From the NCBI RefSeq assembly GCF_022829685.1, contig NZ_JAKSYE010000045.1, positions 1-62,515 of the forward strand: a stretch of 62,515 bases of DNA, in the 5' to 3' direction. Both the position numbers and the translations under genes were made by a program. The notes under the pieces were generated by a model that saw only the letters and a list, made by a program, of their open reading frames with translations, made no database searches and was not told where the DNA came from. The DNA is from Methylobacterium sp. E-045. Lineage in GTDB: Bacteria > Pseudomonadota > Alphaproteobacteria > Rhizobiales > Beijerinckiaceae. Shown one piece after another: positions 17,702 through 27,127 of the stretch. Numbering within the stretch: position 1 is the first letter of the stretch; each line of letters begins with the position of its first letter.

Positions 17702-19024
17702 ATGCACGCGCAACACGGCCTCACGCCGCGTATGAAACCGCTCTCCGCGCGCCGGAGCACCATCCTCTCGGTGCTCGACATCGGCACGAGCAAGGTGGTC
17801 TGCCTCATCGCCGAGCTCCAGCCGGCCGAGGCCCTCACCACCCTGCGCGGACGGACCCATTTCGCCCGCATCATCGGCATCGGGCATCAGCGCTCGCACG
17901 GCCTCAAGGGCGGTGCCATCGTCGATCTCGAAGCCGCCGAGGGCGCGATCCGCCAGGCGGTCCACGCCGCCGAGCGGATGGCCAAGGTCGAGGTCCAGTC
18001 GGTCATCGTCAACATCTCCGGCGGCCGCCTCGGCTCGCAGCATTTCGAGGCGCAGGTCGGCGTCCGCTCCGGCACCGTCATGGGTGCCGACGTGGAACGC
18101 GCCCTGGAGACGGCGAGCGCCCATGGCGTCAGCCCCGGCCGCACCGTGCTCCACGCCCTTCCCACCGGCTACGCCATCGACGGCCAGGGCGCGGTCATCG
18201 ATCCCACCGGTATGATCGGCCAGTCCCTCGGCGTCGATCTCCACGTGGTCACGGCGGAGGCCGCCGCCGCCCGCAACCTGATGCTCGCGGTGGAACATTG
18301 CCATCTCGGCGTCGAGGCGGTGATCGCCACCCCCTATGCCGCCGGGCTCTCCGCCCTCGTGGACGACGAGGCCGAGATGGGCGTCTGCGTCGTCGACATG
18401 GGCGGCGGCACCACCAGCTTCGGCGTGTTCGAGGGCGGGCACCTCGTCCACGTGGACGCCCTGGCGGTGGGCGGCCACCACGTCACCATGGACATCGCCC
18501 GCGGCCTCTCCACCCGGGTGGTGGCCGCCGAGCGTCTCAAGACCCTCTACGGCTCGGCGATCTCCACCGCCTCCGACGAGCGCGACATGATCGCGGTCCA
18601 CGGGGTCGGCGAGGACGAGGGCGACGCGCCGACTCACGTGCCGCGCTCGCAGCTCGTGCGGATCATCAAGCCGCGGGTGGAGGAGATCGTCGAACTCGTT
18701 CGCGACCGTCTCCGCAACGCGGGTTTCGCCGCCCAGGCCGGCCGCCGGGTGGTGCTGACGGGGGGCGCGAGCCAGCTCGTCGGACTGCCCGAGGTCGCCC
18801 GCCGGGTGATGCAGGGCCAGGTGCGGATCGGCCGGCCGCTGGGCATCCGCGGCCTGCCGGAGGCCGCCAAGGGACCCGCCTTCTCCGCCGCGGTGGGCCT
18901 GCTGGTCTACCCGCAGGTGGCGCATGCGGAGCATTTTGAGCCGCGGGGGCACGGCGCCATCCTGGGCACCGGGACCGACGGCTACATCCCCCGCGTGTAC
19001 CGCTGGTTGCGGGAGAGTTTCTAG
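17702..19024 (+). CDS. ftsA: Cell division protein FtsA
   Basis: FtsA is an actin-like ATPase that tethers FtsZ to the membrane. The product is 440 aa from ATG 17702; TTG 17687 would add five residues. The actin-fold phosphate loops are visible: SVLDIGTSKVVCLIAEL, then VCVVDMGGGTTSFGVFEGG and VVLTGGASQLVGLPEVA. The C-terminus ends in PRVYRWLRESF, the amphipathic membrane-targeting helix. It lies between ftsQ (72-bp gap) and ftsZ (102-bp gap). Confidence 0.95.
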   Translation: MHAQHGLTPRMKPLSARRSTILSVLDIGTSKVVCLIAELQPAEALTTLRGRTHFARIIGIGHQRSHGLKGGAIVDLEAAEGAIRQAVHAAERMAKVEVQSVIVNISGGRLGSQHFEAQVGVRSGTVMGADVERALETASAHGVSPGRTVLHALPTGYAIDGQGAVIDPTGMIGQSLGVDLHVVTAEAAAARNLMLAVEHCHLGVEAVIATPYAAGLSALVDDEAEMGVCVVDMGGGTTSFGVFEGGHLVHVDALAVGGHHVTMDIARGLSTRVVAAERLKTLYGSAISTASDERDMIAVHGVGEDEGDAPTHVPRSQLVRIIKPRVEEIVELVRDRLRNAGFAAQAGRRVVLTGGASQLVGLPEVARRVMQGQVRIGRPLGIRGLPEAAKGPAFSAAVGLLVYPQVAHAEHFEPRGHGAILGTGTDGYIPRVYRWLRESF

Positions 19025-19126
19025 GGACGAGGCCCGCCCCCGGAAGGGGGTGGGGCGACGACACAATCGGCGCCTCTGCGGAGGCGCTCATCGGCAACGC
19101 GAAAACGGCACGAAGGGCTCGACACC

Positions 19127-20890
19127 ATGGCCATCTCTCTCCAGGCGCCTGACATCCGCGAACTCAAGCCCCGCATCACCGTCTTCGGTGTCGGCGGCGC
19201 CGGCGGCAACGCCGTCAACAACATGATCGAATCCGGCCTGCTCGGCTGCGAGTTCGTCGTCGCGAACACCGACGCCCAGGCGCTCACCTCCTCCAAGGCC
19301 GAGCGCGTGATCCAGATGGGCCTCGGCGTGACGCAGGGGCTCGGCGCCGGTTCGCACCCCGAGGTCGGCTCGGCCGCCGCCGACGAGGTCATCGACGAGA
19401 TCCGCGACCAGCTCTCGGGCGCGCACATGTGCTTCATCACCGCCGGCATGGGCGGCGGCACCGGCACGGGTGCGGCGCCCGTCATCGCCCGCGCCGCCCG
19501 CGACATGGGCATCCTCACCGTCGGCGTCGTGACCAAGCCGTTCCAGTTCGAGGGCGTGCGCCGCATGCGCACCGCCGAGGCCGGCATCCAGGAGCTGCAG
19601 GCCGCCGTCGACACCCTCATCGTGATCCCGAACCAGAACCTGTTCAGGGTCGCCAACGAGAAGACCACCTTCGCCGACGCCTTCGCCATGGCCGACCAGG
19701 TGCTCTATTCGGGCGTCGCCTGCATCACCGACCTGATGGTCAAGGAAGGCCTCATCAACCTCGACTTCGCCGACGTCCGCGCGATCATGCGCGGCATGGG
19801 CAAGGCGATGATGGGCACCGGCGAGGCGTCGGGCGAGAAGCGCGCCAACCGCGCCGCCGAAGCCGCCATCGCCAACCCGCTCCTCGACGACGTGTCGATG
19901 AAGGGCGCGCGCGGCCTCCTGATCTCGATCACCGGCGGCAACGACCTCACCCTGTACGAGCTCGACGAGGCTGCCACCCGCATCCGTGAGGAAGTGGATT
20001 CGGACGCCAACATCATCCTCGGCGCCACCTTCGACGAGAGCCTCGACGGCATCATCCGCGTCTCCGTGGTGGCCACCGGCATCGAGCCGGCGCTGATCAC
20101 CGCGCATTCGCAGAACAACCCCGAGATCGTCCAGACCGAGCAGCGGATCGCGGAAGTGGCCGAGCGCCTGCGTGCGGAAGCGAGGGCCAGGGCGGCACAG
20201 CCCGCCCCCACCTTTCGTGCCCCCGAGCAGCCGCTGACCGCTCCCGCCCCCATGTCCCAGGCCCCCATGCCCCAGGCGCAGATCCAGCCGCAGGCCCCGC
20301 GCCCGGCGGTGTCCGAGCCGGTGGCCCTGGCTCCCGAGCCTCTGCGCATGGAAGCCCCGGCCGCCCCGAAGGGTCACGACGAGGTCGTCCTGACCCAGAC
20401 GCTGCCGCGCACCGCGATGGCCTACGAGCCCGCTCCCGCCCCGGTCCAGGCTCCGGCCCCCGTGCAGCAGGTCGCCGGCCCGTTCGTGCCGCCGCGTCCG
20501 GCCGTGGCGGTGGCCCGCGCCCCGCGCATGCCGCAGATCCAGGACCTGCCGATGCCGGGCCAGGCCCAGCTCCGCGCCCAGCGCGGTGAGGAGCCGGCCG
20601 AGCCGGCCGGGGATTCCAAGCGGATGACCCTGCTGCGCCGCCTCGCCACCGTCGGCTTCGGCGGACGCCGCGAGGAGGCCGAGGCCGCCCCGCTGCCCCC
20701 CATGCGCGCGCCCGCCCCGCAGGCGGCGCCCCAGCCGGAATACGCCAAGCGCGCACCCGTGGCGGCTCCCCCGGCCTATCGTCCGGCCCAGGGCAACCTC
20801 GATGCACAGGGACGTGTGGCCCCCCAGCCCCGTCTGATGGATGACGACCAGCTCGAAATCCCGGCCTTCCTGCGTCGCCAGGCGAACTGA
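19127..20890 (+). CDS. ftsZ: Cell division tubulin homologue FtsZ
   Basis: FtsZ polymerises into the Z-ring. The product is 587 aa. The GTPase body (about 1-320) contains [13 protein letters not shown], the tubulin signature [16 protein letters not shown] and NQNLFR. An unusually long Pro/Ala/Gln-rich linker of about 240 residues follows, which is usual in Rhizobiales and Caulobacterales. The tail ends in the conserved peptide [16 protein letters not shown] that binds FtsA and other partners. A strong hairpin lies 39 bp after the stop. Confidence 0.97.
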   Translation: MAISLQAPDIRELKPRITVFGVGGAGGNAVNNMIESGLLGCEFVVANTDAQALTSSKAERVIQMGLGVTQGLGAGSHPEVGSAAADEVIDEIRDQLSGAHMCFITAGMGGGTGTGAAPVIARAARDMGILTVGVVTKPFQFEGVRRMRTAEAGIQELQAAVDTLIVIPNQNLFRVANEKTTFADAFAMADQVLYSGVACITDLMVKEGLINLDFADVRAIMRGMGKAMMGTGEASGEKRANRAAEAAIANPLLDDVSMKGARGLLISITGGNDLTLYELDEAATRIREEVDSDANIILGATFDESLDGIIRVSVVATGIEPALITAHSQNNPEIVQTEQRIAEVAERLRAEARARAAQPAPTFRAPEQPLTAPAPMSQAPMPQAQIQPQAPRPAVSEPVALAPEPLRMEAPAAPKGHDEVVLTQTLPRTAMAYEPAPAPVQAPAPVQQVAGPFVPPRPAVAVARAPRMPQIQDLPMPGQAQLRAQRGEEPAEPAGDSKRMTLLRRLATVGFGGRREEAEAAPLPPMRAPAPQAAPQPEYAKRAPVAAPPAYRPAQGNLDAQGRVAPQPRLMDDDQLEIPAFLRRQAN

Positions 20891-20928
20891 AACGCCACGC
20901 TAAGCGGCTGTAGCGGCTTTTATGCAAC

Positions 20929-20956
20929 AAACCCGGGGTCTCGGGACCCCGGGTTT
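20929..20956 (+). terminator. Hairpin after ftsZ
   Basis: AAACCCGGGGTC-tcgg-GACCCCGGGTTT forms a perfect 12-bp stem with a four-base loop, 38 bp after the ftsZ stop. It lacks a clear T-run, so it may be a weak or Rho-assisted terminator, or an mRNA-protecting hairpin. Confidence 0.65.
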
Positions 20957-21205
20957 GACGTGCGTTTAAGTCATTGTTCGACAACGCTTATTTGGAACGT
21001 GTCCGAGAAGCGTGTCTGTAACAGAGCGTAAGAAAGCGTGATTTGGCTAACGCTTCGGCCGCCGCGTATACGATTTTTGGAACGAAAAAGGCGCGGCGGT
21101 TTCGCCGTCAGCGCTCGCAGGGGCTTCAAGCAGCGGACGGGTCAAGAGGCGGCGCAATCCCGTAATCCAGGGAGAGCGAGCCTGATCACGGCCGAGGGCT
21201 AGGGA
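20957..21205. other. Leader region of lpxC
   Basis: These 249 bp between the ftsZ hairpin and lpxC hold no gene. The DNA is comparatively AT-rich at 20965-21075 (GTTTAAGTCATTG, TTATTTGGAACG), as expected of a promoter. I could not fix the -35/-10 elements. Confidence 0.35.
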
Positions 21206-22153
21206 ATGCGGACGAACCAACAGATCACGCTCAAGGGCCCGGCCACGCTTCGTGGCATCGGCGTCCATTCCGGGAAGCCGGTGGAGATCACGCTCCACCC
21301 CGCTGCCGCCAATCACGGAATCTGCTTCCTCCGGACCGGAATGCCCACGGGCCACGACCGGCTCATCAAGGCCCATCACGCCTGCGTCTCCGCCACCGAG
21401 TTGTGCACCGTCATCGGTGACGTGGAGAGCGGCGCGGTCGCCACCATCGAGCACCTGATGTCCGCCCTCTACGGGCTCGGCATCGACAACGTCCTCGTCG
21501 AGATCGACGGGCCGGAAATGCCGATCCTCGACGGCAGCGCCCGTCTCTACGTCGAAGCCATCGACGCCGTCGGCATCACCACCTGCGGGGCGCCCCGCCG
21601 CTGGATCAAGGTGCTCCGCACCGTCCGCATCGAGGTCGGACGCGCCTTCGCCGAACTCCGTCCCATCGACCGCGGCTTCCGCCTCGACGTGGAGATCGAC
21701 TTCGACAACCCGGTGATCGGCCGCAGCCGCAAGGCGATGGACCTGAACCCCGCCGCCTACCGCCGTGAGATCGCCGGCGCCCGCACCTTCGGCATGATGA
21801 AGGACGTGGAGCGCTACTGGAAAGCCGGCTTCGCCCTCGGCGCCTCCCTCGAGAACACCGTGGCCGTCGGCGACAACGCCGTCGTCAACCCCGAGGGTCT
21901 GCGCTACGCCGACGAGTTCGTACGCCACAAGTATCTCGATGCCGTCGGCGACCTGGCCCTCGCCGGCCTGCCGATCCAGGGCGCCTACCGCTCCTATTGC
22001 GGCGGTCACCGGATGAATGTCGGCGTCCTCGACGCGCTGTTCGCCGACCGCGCCAACTACACGATCATCGAAGCGCCCGGCGCCCGCCGCGAGACCGCCC
22101 GGCCGGAATTCGGCGTCGGTCTCAGCCTCGCCGCCTTCGCCAGCGACCTGTAA
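21206..22153 (+). CDS. lpxC: UDP-3-O-acyl-N-acetylglucosamine deacetylase
   Basis: LpxC is the zinc deacetylase that commits UDP-acyl-GlcNAc to lipid A synthesis. The product is 315 aa. Metal and catalytic motifs are present: TIEHLMSALYGLGIDN (zinc His), the HKYLDAVGDLALAG motif with zinc His and Asp, and the C-terminal GGHRMNVGVL (catalytic His). The IDGPEMPILDGSA strand is typical. It follows ftsZ after 315 bp containing the hairpin and presumably its own promoter. Confidence 0.96.
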   Translation: MRTNQQITLKGPATLRGIGVHSGKPVEITLHPAAANHGICFLRTGMPTGHDRLIKAHHACVSATELCTVIGDVESGAVATIEHLMSALYGLGIDNVLVEIDGPEMPILDGSARLYVEAIDAVGITTCGAPRRWIKVLRTVRIEVGRAFAELRPIDRGFRLDVEIDFDNPVIGRSRKAMDLNPAAYRREIAGARTFGMMKDVERYWKAGFALGASLENTVAVGDNAVVNPEGLRYADEFVRHKYLDAVGDLALAGLPIQGAYRSYCGGHRMNVGVLDALFADRANYTIIEAPGARRETARPEFGVGLSLAAFASDL

Positions 22154-22375
22154 CTCTTAAGCAACATCCTCGCTTCGATTGCGTCCGCCGCTCGGCCGCC
22201 GCTTTCACGCCCAAATCGGACGCCACTGGTGACTCGTCCGTGACAAGAGGCGAGGTCGCGTGTGCCCCATCGAGGCACATGGGCCGTGGCACCGTGCCGT
22301 CAGCCACTCGACCGACATTTGTGATGGCTTGACGATGCGGCCCCCTCGACGGGTCCATCTGTTGGGGGAACCGGA

Positions 22376-23254
22376 ATGCGTCTCAACGATCGTAACCGCG
22401 GGGCGACGGCAGCCGTGCTCCTGACGCTGTGCGGCCTCGGCCTCGGTGGCTGCGACGCCCTCGACTCGATCAATCCCTTCGCCGAGAAGTACAAGCCCGA
22501 GGTCATTCCGGACGTCCCGGCCGACAAGCTCTACAGCGAGGGCTTGGCCAAGATGGAAGACAAGGATTTTGAGGGCGCGTCGAAGAAGTTCGGCGAACTC
22601 GACAAGGCCTATGCCTATTCCGACTGGTCGCGCAAAGCGCTGCTGATGACCGCCTACTCGAATTACGAGGGCGCCAAGTACGACGACGCCATCAACGCCT
22701 CGAAGCGCTACCTGCAGCGCCACCCGGCGAGCAAGGACGCGGCCTACGCCCAGTACCTGATGGCGATGTCGCATTATAAGCAGATCCCCGACGTGACCCG
22801 CGACCAGGACCGCTCCGAGAAGGCGCTGGCCGGTCTGCAGGAACTCGTCCAGAAATACCCGACCTCGGAATACGCCGCGGACGCCAAGGCCAAGATCCAG
22901 ATCACCCGCGACCAACTCGCCGGCAAGGAGATGGAAGTCGGCCGTTTCTACCTGGAGCGCCGCAACTTCCCCGCCGCGATCAACCGGTTCCGCGACGTGG
23001 TGAGCAAGTACCAGACGACCCGCCACGCGGAAGAGGCGCTGGAGCGCCTGGTGGAGGCCTACATGGCGCTCGGCATCACCGCCGAGGCGCAGACCGCCGC
23101 CGCCGTGCTCGGCCACAACTTCCCCGACAGCCCCTGGTACAAGGACGCCTTCGCGCTCCTTCAGAACGGCGGCCTGGAGCCCCGCGAGGAGAAGACCTCC
23201 TGGCTGAGCAAGGTCTATCGCGGCGTCATCGGCCGCACCGCCGACGCGCGCTAG
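22376..23254 (+). CDS. bamD: Outer-membrane assembly lipoprotein BamD
   Basis: BamD is the essential lipoprotein partner of BamA in outer-membrane protein insertion. The product is 292 aa. A signal peptide with lipobox LGLGGC (Cys near residue 26) is followed by TPR repeats: LYSEGLAKMEDKDFEGASKKFGELD, YPYS-type helices, YDDAINASKRYLQRHP and FYLERRNFPAAINRFRDVVSKYQ. Length is a little over the enterobacterial protein, as usual in alphaproteobacteria. Its place after lpxC and before recN is a common alphaproteobacterial order. Confidence 0.93.
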   Translation: MRLNDRNRGATAAVLLTLCGLGLGGCDALDSINPFAEKYKPEVIPDVPADKLYSEGLAKMEDKDFEGASKKFGELDKAYAYSDWSRKALLMTAYSNYEGAKYDDAINASKRYLQRHPASKDAAYAQYLMAMSHYKQIPDVTRDQDRSEKALAGLQELVQKYPTSEYAADAKAKIQITRDQLAGKEMEVGRFYLERRNFPAAINRFRDVVSKYQTTRHAEEALERLVEAYMALGITAEAQTAAAVLGHNFPDSPWYKDAFALLQNGGLEPREEKTSWLSKVYRGVIGRTADAR

Positions 23255-23373
23255 AACCCATCGCCTCAGCCCGCGACGACGCACGTGTCGATCGCGGGCC
23301 ATTTTTCGGGTGAAGCGGCCGCCGCTTCGCCGTAAGACGTGGCCACCGTATCCAACGAGGCCCACCCCGCGGC

Positions 23374-25047
23374 ATGCTGAGCCAGCTCGCGATCCGCGAC
23401 ATCGTTCTCATCGATAAGCTCGCCCTGAACTTCCGCGAAGGCCTCAGCGTCCTGACCGGGGAGACGGGCGCGGGCAAATCGATCCTGCTCGACGCCTTCG
23501 CCCTGGCCCTGGGCGGGCGCGGCGATGGCGGCCTCGTGCGCCACGGCGAAGGGCAGGGCGGGGTCACCGCCGTGTTCGACGTGCCCCTCGACCATCCCGC
23601 CCGCCGCCTCGCCGCCGAGGCCGATCTCGATACCGAGGGCGACCTGATCCTGCGCCGGGTGCAGATGGCCGACGGCCGCACCCGCGCCTTCGTCAACGAC
23701 CAGGCCGTGGGCGTCCAGGTCCTGCGGGCCATCGGCGCCACCCTGGTGGAGATCCACGGCCAGCACGACGACCGGGCGCTCGCCGATCCCGGTACCCACC
23801 GCGCCATCCTCGATGCCTTCGGCGGATTGCAGGGCCCCCTCGCGGCGGTGGGGGAGGCGGCCAAGCGCGTGCGCGCCGCCCGTTCCGACCTGGCCGAGCA
23901 CCGCGCCAGGGTGGAGGCCGCACGCAAGGAGGTCGACTTCCTGCGCCATGCGGCATCGGAACTGGAGACGCTCGATCCCCAGGCCGGCGAGGAGACCTCG
24001 CTGGCCGAGCGCCGCATGGTCATGCAGCAGAGCGAGAAGGTGGCCCGCGAGCTCTCCGAGGCGATCGAGGCGGCGGGCGGACCGAATTCCGCCGTGTCCC
24101 ACCTCTCCTCGGCCCTGCGCAAGCTGGAGCGGCGGGCGAGCCAGATCCCGGCCCTGGTGGAGCCCTGCATCGCGGCCCTCGACGCCGCGCTCTCCGCCCT
24201 CGACGAGGCCCATTCCGTCCTCGACACGGCCCTGCGCGAATCCGAGTTCGACCCGCGTGAACTGGAGCAGGTGGAGGAGCGGCTGTTCGCCCTCCGCGCC
24301 GCCTCCCGCAAGTATCAGGTGCCGGTGGACGATCTCGCCGCGCTGCGTCAGCGCTACGAGGCGGATGTGGCCGCCATCGATGCCGGCGAGGAAGCCCTCG
24401 GGGGCCTCGAGGCGACGCTGGCCCAGGCGGAGGCGGCCTATGCCAAGGCCGCCACCAAGCTCGGCGAGGGCCGCCGCAAGGCCGCCAAGGCTCTCGACCT
24501 CGCGGTGAAGGCCGAGCTGCCCCCCCTCAAGCTGGAACGCGCCCGCTTCATCACCGAGATCGCCACCGATCCCGAATCGCGCGATCCGGCCGGCTACGAA
24601 CGCGTCGAGTTCTGGGCGCAGACCAACCCCGGGACGCGGCCCGGCCCGATGATGAAGGTGGCGTCGGGCGGCGAGCTCTCGCGTTTCATGCTCGCCCTCA
24701 AGGTGGTCCTGGCCGACAAGGGCTCGGCCCCGACCCTGATCTTCGACGAGATCGATACCGGGGTCGGCGGCGCCGTGGCCGATGCCATCGGCGCCCGCCT
24801 CGCCCGTCTCGCGGCGGGCGTCCAGGTCGTGGCCGTGACCCATGCGCCCCAGGTCGCCGCGCGGGCCGAGACGCATTTCCTCATCGCCAAGGATCCGGTG
24901 AAGGGCCGCGACCGGGTCGCCACCCGCGTCTCCGCCCTCGAAGCGCCCGCCCGCCGGGAGGAGATCGCCCGCATGCTGGCCGGCGCCACGGTCACCGACG
25001 AGGCCCGCGCGGCGGCCGCGCGCCTGCTTCAATCCACGGATGTCTGA
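23374..25047 (+). CDS. recN: DNA repair protein RecN
   Basis: RecN is an SMC-like ATPase that acts early in double-strand break repair. The product is 557 aa. It has the N-terminal Walker A GETGAGKSILLDAFALALGGRG, a central coiled coil (about 150-360), the ABC signature VASGGELSRFMLALK and Walker B PTLIFDEIDTGVGG. The QHDDRAL and THAPQVAARA segments complete the head. Start ATG 23374 is 119 bp after bamD. No SOS box was evident by eye. Confidence 0.95.
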   Translation: MLSQLAIRDIVLIDKLALNFREGLSVLTGETGAGKSILLDAFALALGGRGDGGLVRHGEGQGGVTAVFDVPLDHPARRLAAEADLDTEGDLILRRVQMADGRTRAFVNDQAVGVQVLRAIGATLVEIHGQHDDRALADPGTHRAILDAFGGLQGPLAAVGEAAKRVRAARSDLAEHRARVEAARKEVDFLRHAASELETLDPQAGEETSLAERRMVMQQSEKVARELSEAIEAAGGPNSAVSHLSSALRKLERRASQIPALVEPCIAALDAALSALDEAHSVLDTALRESEFDPRELEQVEERLFALRAASRKYQVPVDDLAALRQRYEADVAAIDAGEEALGGLEATLAQAEAAYAKAATKLGEGRRKAAKALDLAVKAELPPLKLERARFITEIATDPESRDPAGYERVEFWAQTNPGTRPGPMMKVASGGELSRFMLALKVVLADKGSAPTLIFDEIDTGVGGAVADAIGARLARLAAGVQVVAVTHAPQVAARAETHFLIAKDPVKGRDRVATRVSALEAPARREEIARMLAGATVTDEARAAAARLLQSTDV

Positions 25048-25056
25048 CGGGCGATC

Positions 25057-25073
25057 TTAACCTTCGGTTAACC
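25057..25073 (+). promoter_or_regulatory. CtrA-type box (TTAA-N7-TTAA)
   Basis: TTAACCTTCGGTTAACC matches the full CtrA consensus TTAA-N7-TTAAC and is itself palindromic. It starts 9 bp after the recN stop and 73 bp before the ATG at 25146 of the NepR-like gene, so it is placed to control that gene. Confidence 0.6.
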
Positions 25074-25145
25074 ATCTTGCGCGATGGTATGGGTACGACG
25101 CAGGGATTCTTACGGAAACGCGTCGGCACAACGGGAGATCGCGTG

Positions 25146-25355
25146 ATGGATCTGGGAGACGGTGAGACCGATCCCCGGCCTGTGAGCGAAGCGGACGGGC
25201 TGCCGATTCTGACGAGTCCGACCCGCCACCATCTCGGCGGCGCGCTTCGGGCGATCTACGAGGACACGTTCGACACCCAGCCGATTCCCGACGGCCAGAT
25301 CGACCTGCTCCTGCGCCTCCGGCACAAGGAACGCGACCGCCGCCGCGTGGGCTGA
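25146..25355 (+). CDS. NepR-like anti-sigma factor
   Basis: The product is 69 aa from ATG 25146; an in-frame ATG at 25077 overlaps the end of the putative CtrA region and is less likely. The core HHLGGALRAIYEDTFDTQPIPDGQIDLLLRL matches the NepR pattern (LG..LR..Y.....P.PD...DLL..L). NepR proteins hold the general stress sigma factor EcfG until phosphorylated PhyR displaces them. No phyR or ecfG is adjacent, so this would be a lone paralogue. Methylobacteria are known to carry several general-stress-response paralogues. Confidence 0.6.
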   Translation: MDLGDGETDPRPVSEADGLPILTSPTRHHLGGALRAIYEDTFDTQPIPDGQIDLLLRLRHKERDRRRVG

Positions 25356-25392
25356 CGCGTCCCGGTTCCGTCGCTCCCTTGGCCCGTCGCCC

Positions 25393-25716
25393 CTACCAGC
25401 GGCGCGCCCCCGGCATGCGCTGGTACTCGGCGCCGCGGATCAGGGTCATGACCGCGTCGAGCTCCGCCAGGAGGGCGCGCTCCTCCGCGCCGGCCTTCTC
25501 CACCTCGTCCGGATCGGTCCCGAACTGCCGGCGCTGCTGGGCACGGGAGAGGCCGAGCTCCAGATCCTCCCTGCGCGCATGCAGGGCGAGGAAATCGGCA
25601 TCGCCATCACCCCCGGTGGGTGTCACGCGCGAATCGTTCTCCAAGATGCTGACCTTCCAGGACGGCTGGCGGGACGGGCTGCTCCGTCGTCGCCATCGCC
25701 GAATCGTATAACGCAC
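25393..25716 (-). CDS. Hypothetical small helical protein
   Basis: A minus-strand frame of up to 107 aa. Its C-terminal two thirds (ADFLALHARREDLELGLSRAQQRRQFGTDPDEVEKAGAEERALLAELDAVMTLI) has the charge pattern of an amphipathic or coiled-coil protein. The first 20 residues are Arg/Ser-rich and the true start may lie further in. I do not recognise a family. It is convergent with the NepR-like gene and divergent from the pst operon. Confidence 0.4.
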   Translation of the reverse strand: MRYTIRRWRRRSSPSRQPSWKVSILENDSRVTPTGGDGDADFLALHARREDLELGLSRAQQRRQFGTDPDEVEKAGAEERALLAELDAVMTLIRGAEYQRMPGARRW

Positions 25717-25808
25717 GAGGCCGTGAAACCGTGCCGCCTCGTCCGGGCACCGGTCAAGACCCCGCTTTCTCCCCGTCCCGCAGCGGCAAGCCGATCAACG
25801 GACGGCCC

Positions 25809-25837
25809 GTGTCATCGATCTGTCATGGCTCCGTCAT
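25809..25837 (+). promoter_or_regulatory. Triple PHO box upstream of pstS
   Basis: Three 7-bp units spaced by 4 bp, GTGTCAT-cgat-CTGTCAT-ggct-CCGTCAT, give the 11-bp periodicity of PhoB binding sites. They lie 97 bp before the pstS start. phoB is the last gene of the same cluster, which implies autoregulation. Confidence 0.85.
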
Positions 25838-25933
25838 AGAGCCAGCATCATCGGGCGGGTAACGGTGCGCTGCGGCAGGACCGCTCTTGCAGCGCGGCAC
25901 GTACAGCGCCCGGACAGATTACGGAGAGCCACC

Positions 25934-26968
25934 GTGAAACCCTTCCATTTCGCCCTCGCCATCGGGCTCGCCACCGCGCAGTTCGGCGCCGTCGCCCAGG
26001 CCGCCGACATCACCGGTGCCGGTGCGACCTTCCCCTTCCCGGTCTATTCGAAATGGGCCGAGGCCTATCGCAAGGAGACCGGCACGGGCCTCAACTACCA
26101 GTCCATCGGCTCGGGCGGCGGCATCAAGCAGATCCAGGCCAAGACCGTCGATTTCGGAGCCACCGACGCGCCCCTCAAGGGTCCGGCCCTGGAGAAGGAC
26201 GGCCTCGTCCAGTTCCCCACCGTCATGGGCGGCGTCGTCACCGTGGTGAACATCGCCGGCGTCGAGCCGGGCAAGCTCAAGCTCACCGGTGAACTCATCG
26301 CCGACATCTACGCCAACAAGATCACCAAGTGGAGCGATGCCAAGATCGCCGCGCTCAACCAGGGGCTGAAGCTCCCCGACTCGCCGATCACGCCGGTCTA
26401 CCGTTCGGACGCGTCGGGCACGACCAGCATCTTCACCACCTATCTCAGCGCGGTCTCCGAGAGCTGGAAGAAGGAATTCGGTGCGGCCACCACGGTCAGC
26501 TGGCCCGCCGGCCAGGGCGGCAAGGGCAACGAGGGCGTCACCGCCACCGTCAAGCAGGTGCCGAACTCCATCGGCTACGTGGAATCGGCCTACGCCAAGC
26601 AGAACAAGCTCAGCTACGCGCTGATCCAGAACAAGGCCGGCAAGTTCCCGGCCCCCGACGACAAGGCGTTCCAGGCCGCCGCCGCCTCCGCCGACTGGAA
26701 GGCCGCCCCGGGCTTCGGCATCTCCCTCGTGAACCAGGCCGGCGACGATGCCTGGCCGATCACCGCGGCCACCTTCATCCTCGTCTACAAGGACCCGGCC
26801 GATCCGGCGAAGTCCGCCGACGTGCTCAAGTTCTTCGATTGGGCCTACAAGAACGGCGACAAGCTCGCCACCGACCTCGACTACGTGCCCCTGCCCGACA
26901 ACGTCGTCTCCCTCGTCCACACCGAGTGGAAGGAGATCAAGGGCAAGGACGGCAAGCCCGTCTTCTGA
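25934..26968 (+). CDS. pstS: Phosphate ABC transporter substrate-binding protein
   Basis: PstS binds phosphate in the periplasm and delivers it to PstCA. The product is 344 aa from GTG 25934; the upstream frame to 25865 lacks signal character. A signal peptide (FHFALAIGLATAQFGAVAQA) is followed by ITGAGATFPFPVYSKWAEAY, the GSGGGIKQIQAKTVDFGATDAPL loop and the phosphate-binding RSDASGTTSIFTTYL. It is under the triple PHO box, and a long hairpin separates it from pstC. Confidence 0.96.
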   Translation: MKPFHFALAIGLATAQFGAVAQAADITGAGATFPFPVYSKWAEAYRKETGTGLNYQSIGSGGGIKQIQAKTVDFGATDAPLKGPALEKDGLVQFPTVMGGVVTVVNIAGVEPGKLKLTGELIADIYANKITKWSDAKIAALNQGLKLPDSPITPVYRSDASGTTSIFTTYLSAVSESWKKEFGAATTVSWPAGQGGKGNEGVTATVKQVPNSIGYVESAYAKQNKLSYALIQNKAGKFPAPDDKAFQAAAASADWKAAPGFGISLVNQAGDDAWPITAATFILVYKDPADPAKSADVLKFFDWAYKNGDKLATDLDYVPLPDNVVSLVHTEWKEIKGKDGKPVF

Positions 26969-27015
26969 AAGAGGCCCGTCTTCCGAGGCGGTCCCCGAAC
27001 CGATCTCCTGAAACC

Positions 27016-27047
27016 GCGCAGGCCCGGCAAAAACGCCGGGCCTGCGC
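27016..27047 (+). terminator. Hairpin between pstS and pstC
   Basis: GCGCAGGCCCGGC-aaaaac-GCCGGGCCTGCGC is a perfect 13-bp stem with a six-base loop and no T-run. Such hairpins protect the abundant pstS message and reduce read-through, giving more binding protein than permease. It is thus more likely an attenuator or processing site than a full stop. Confidence 0.6.
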
Positions 27048-27127
27048 CACGAGAGGGCGCGGTGTTGCACCTCGCCACTCGCGACCTCGCACGATACGAG
27101 CCCTCAAGGTGAAGAAGCAGACGTCGG

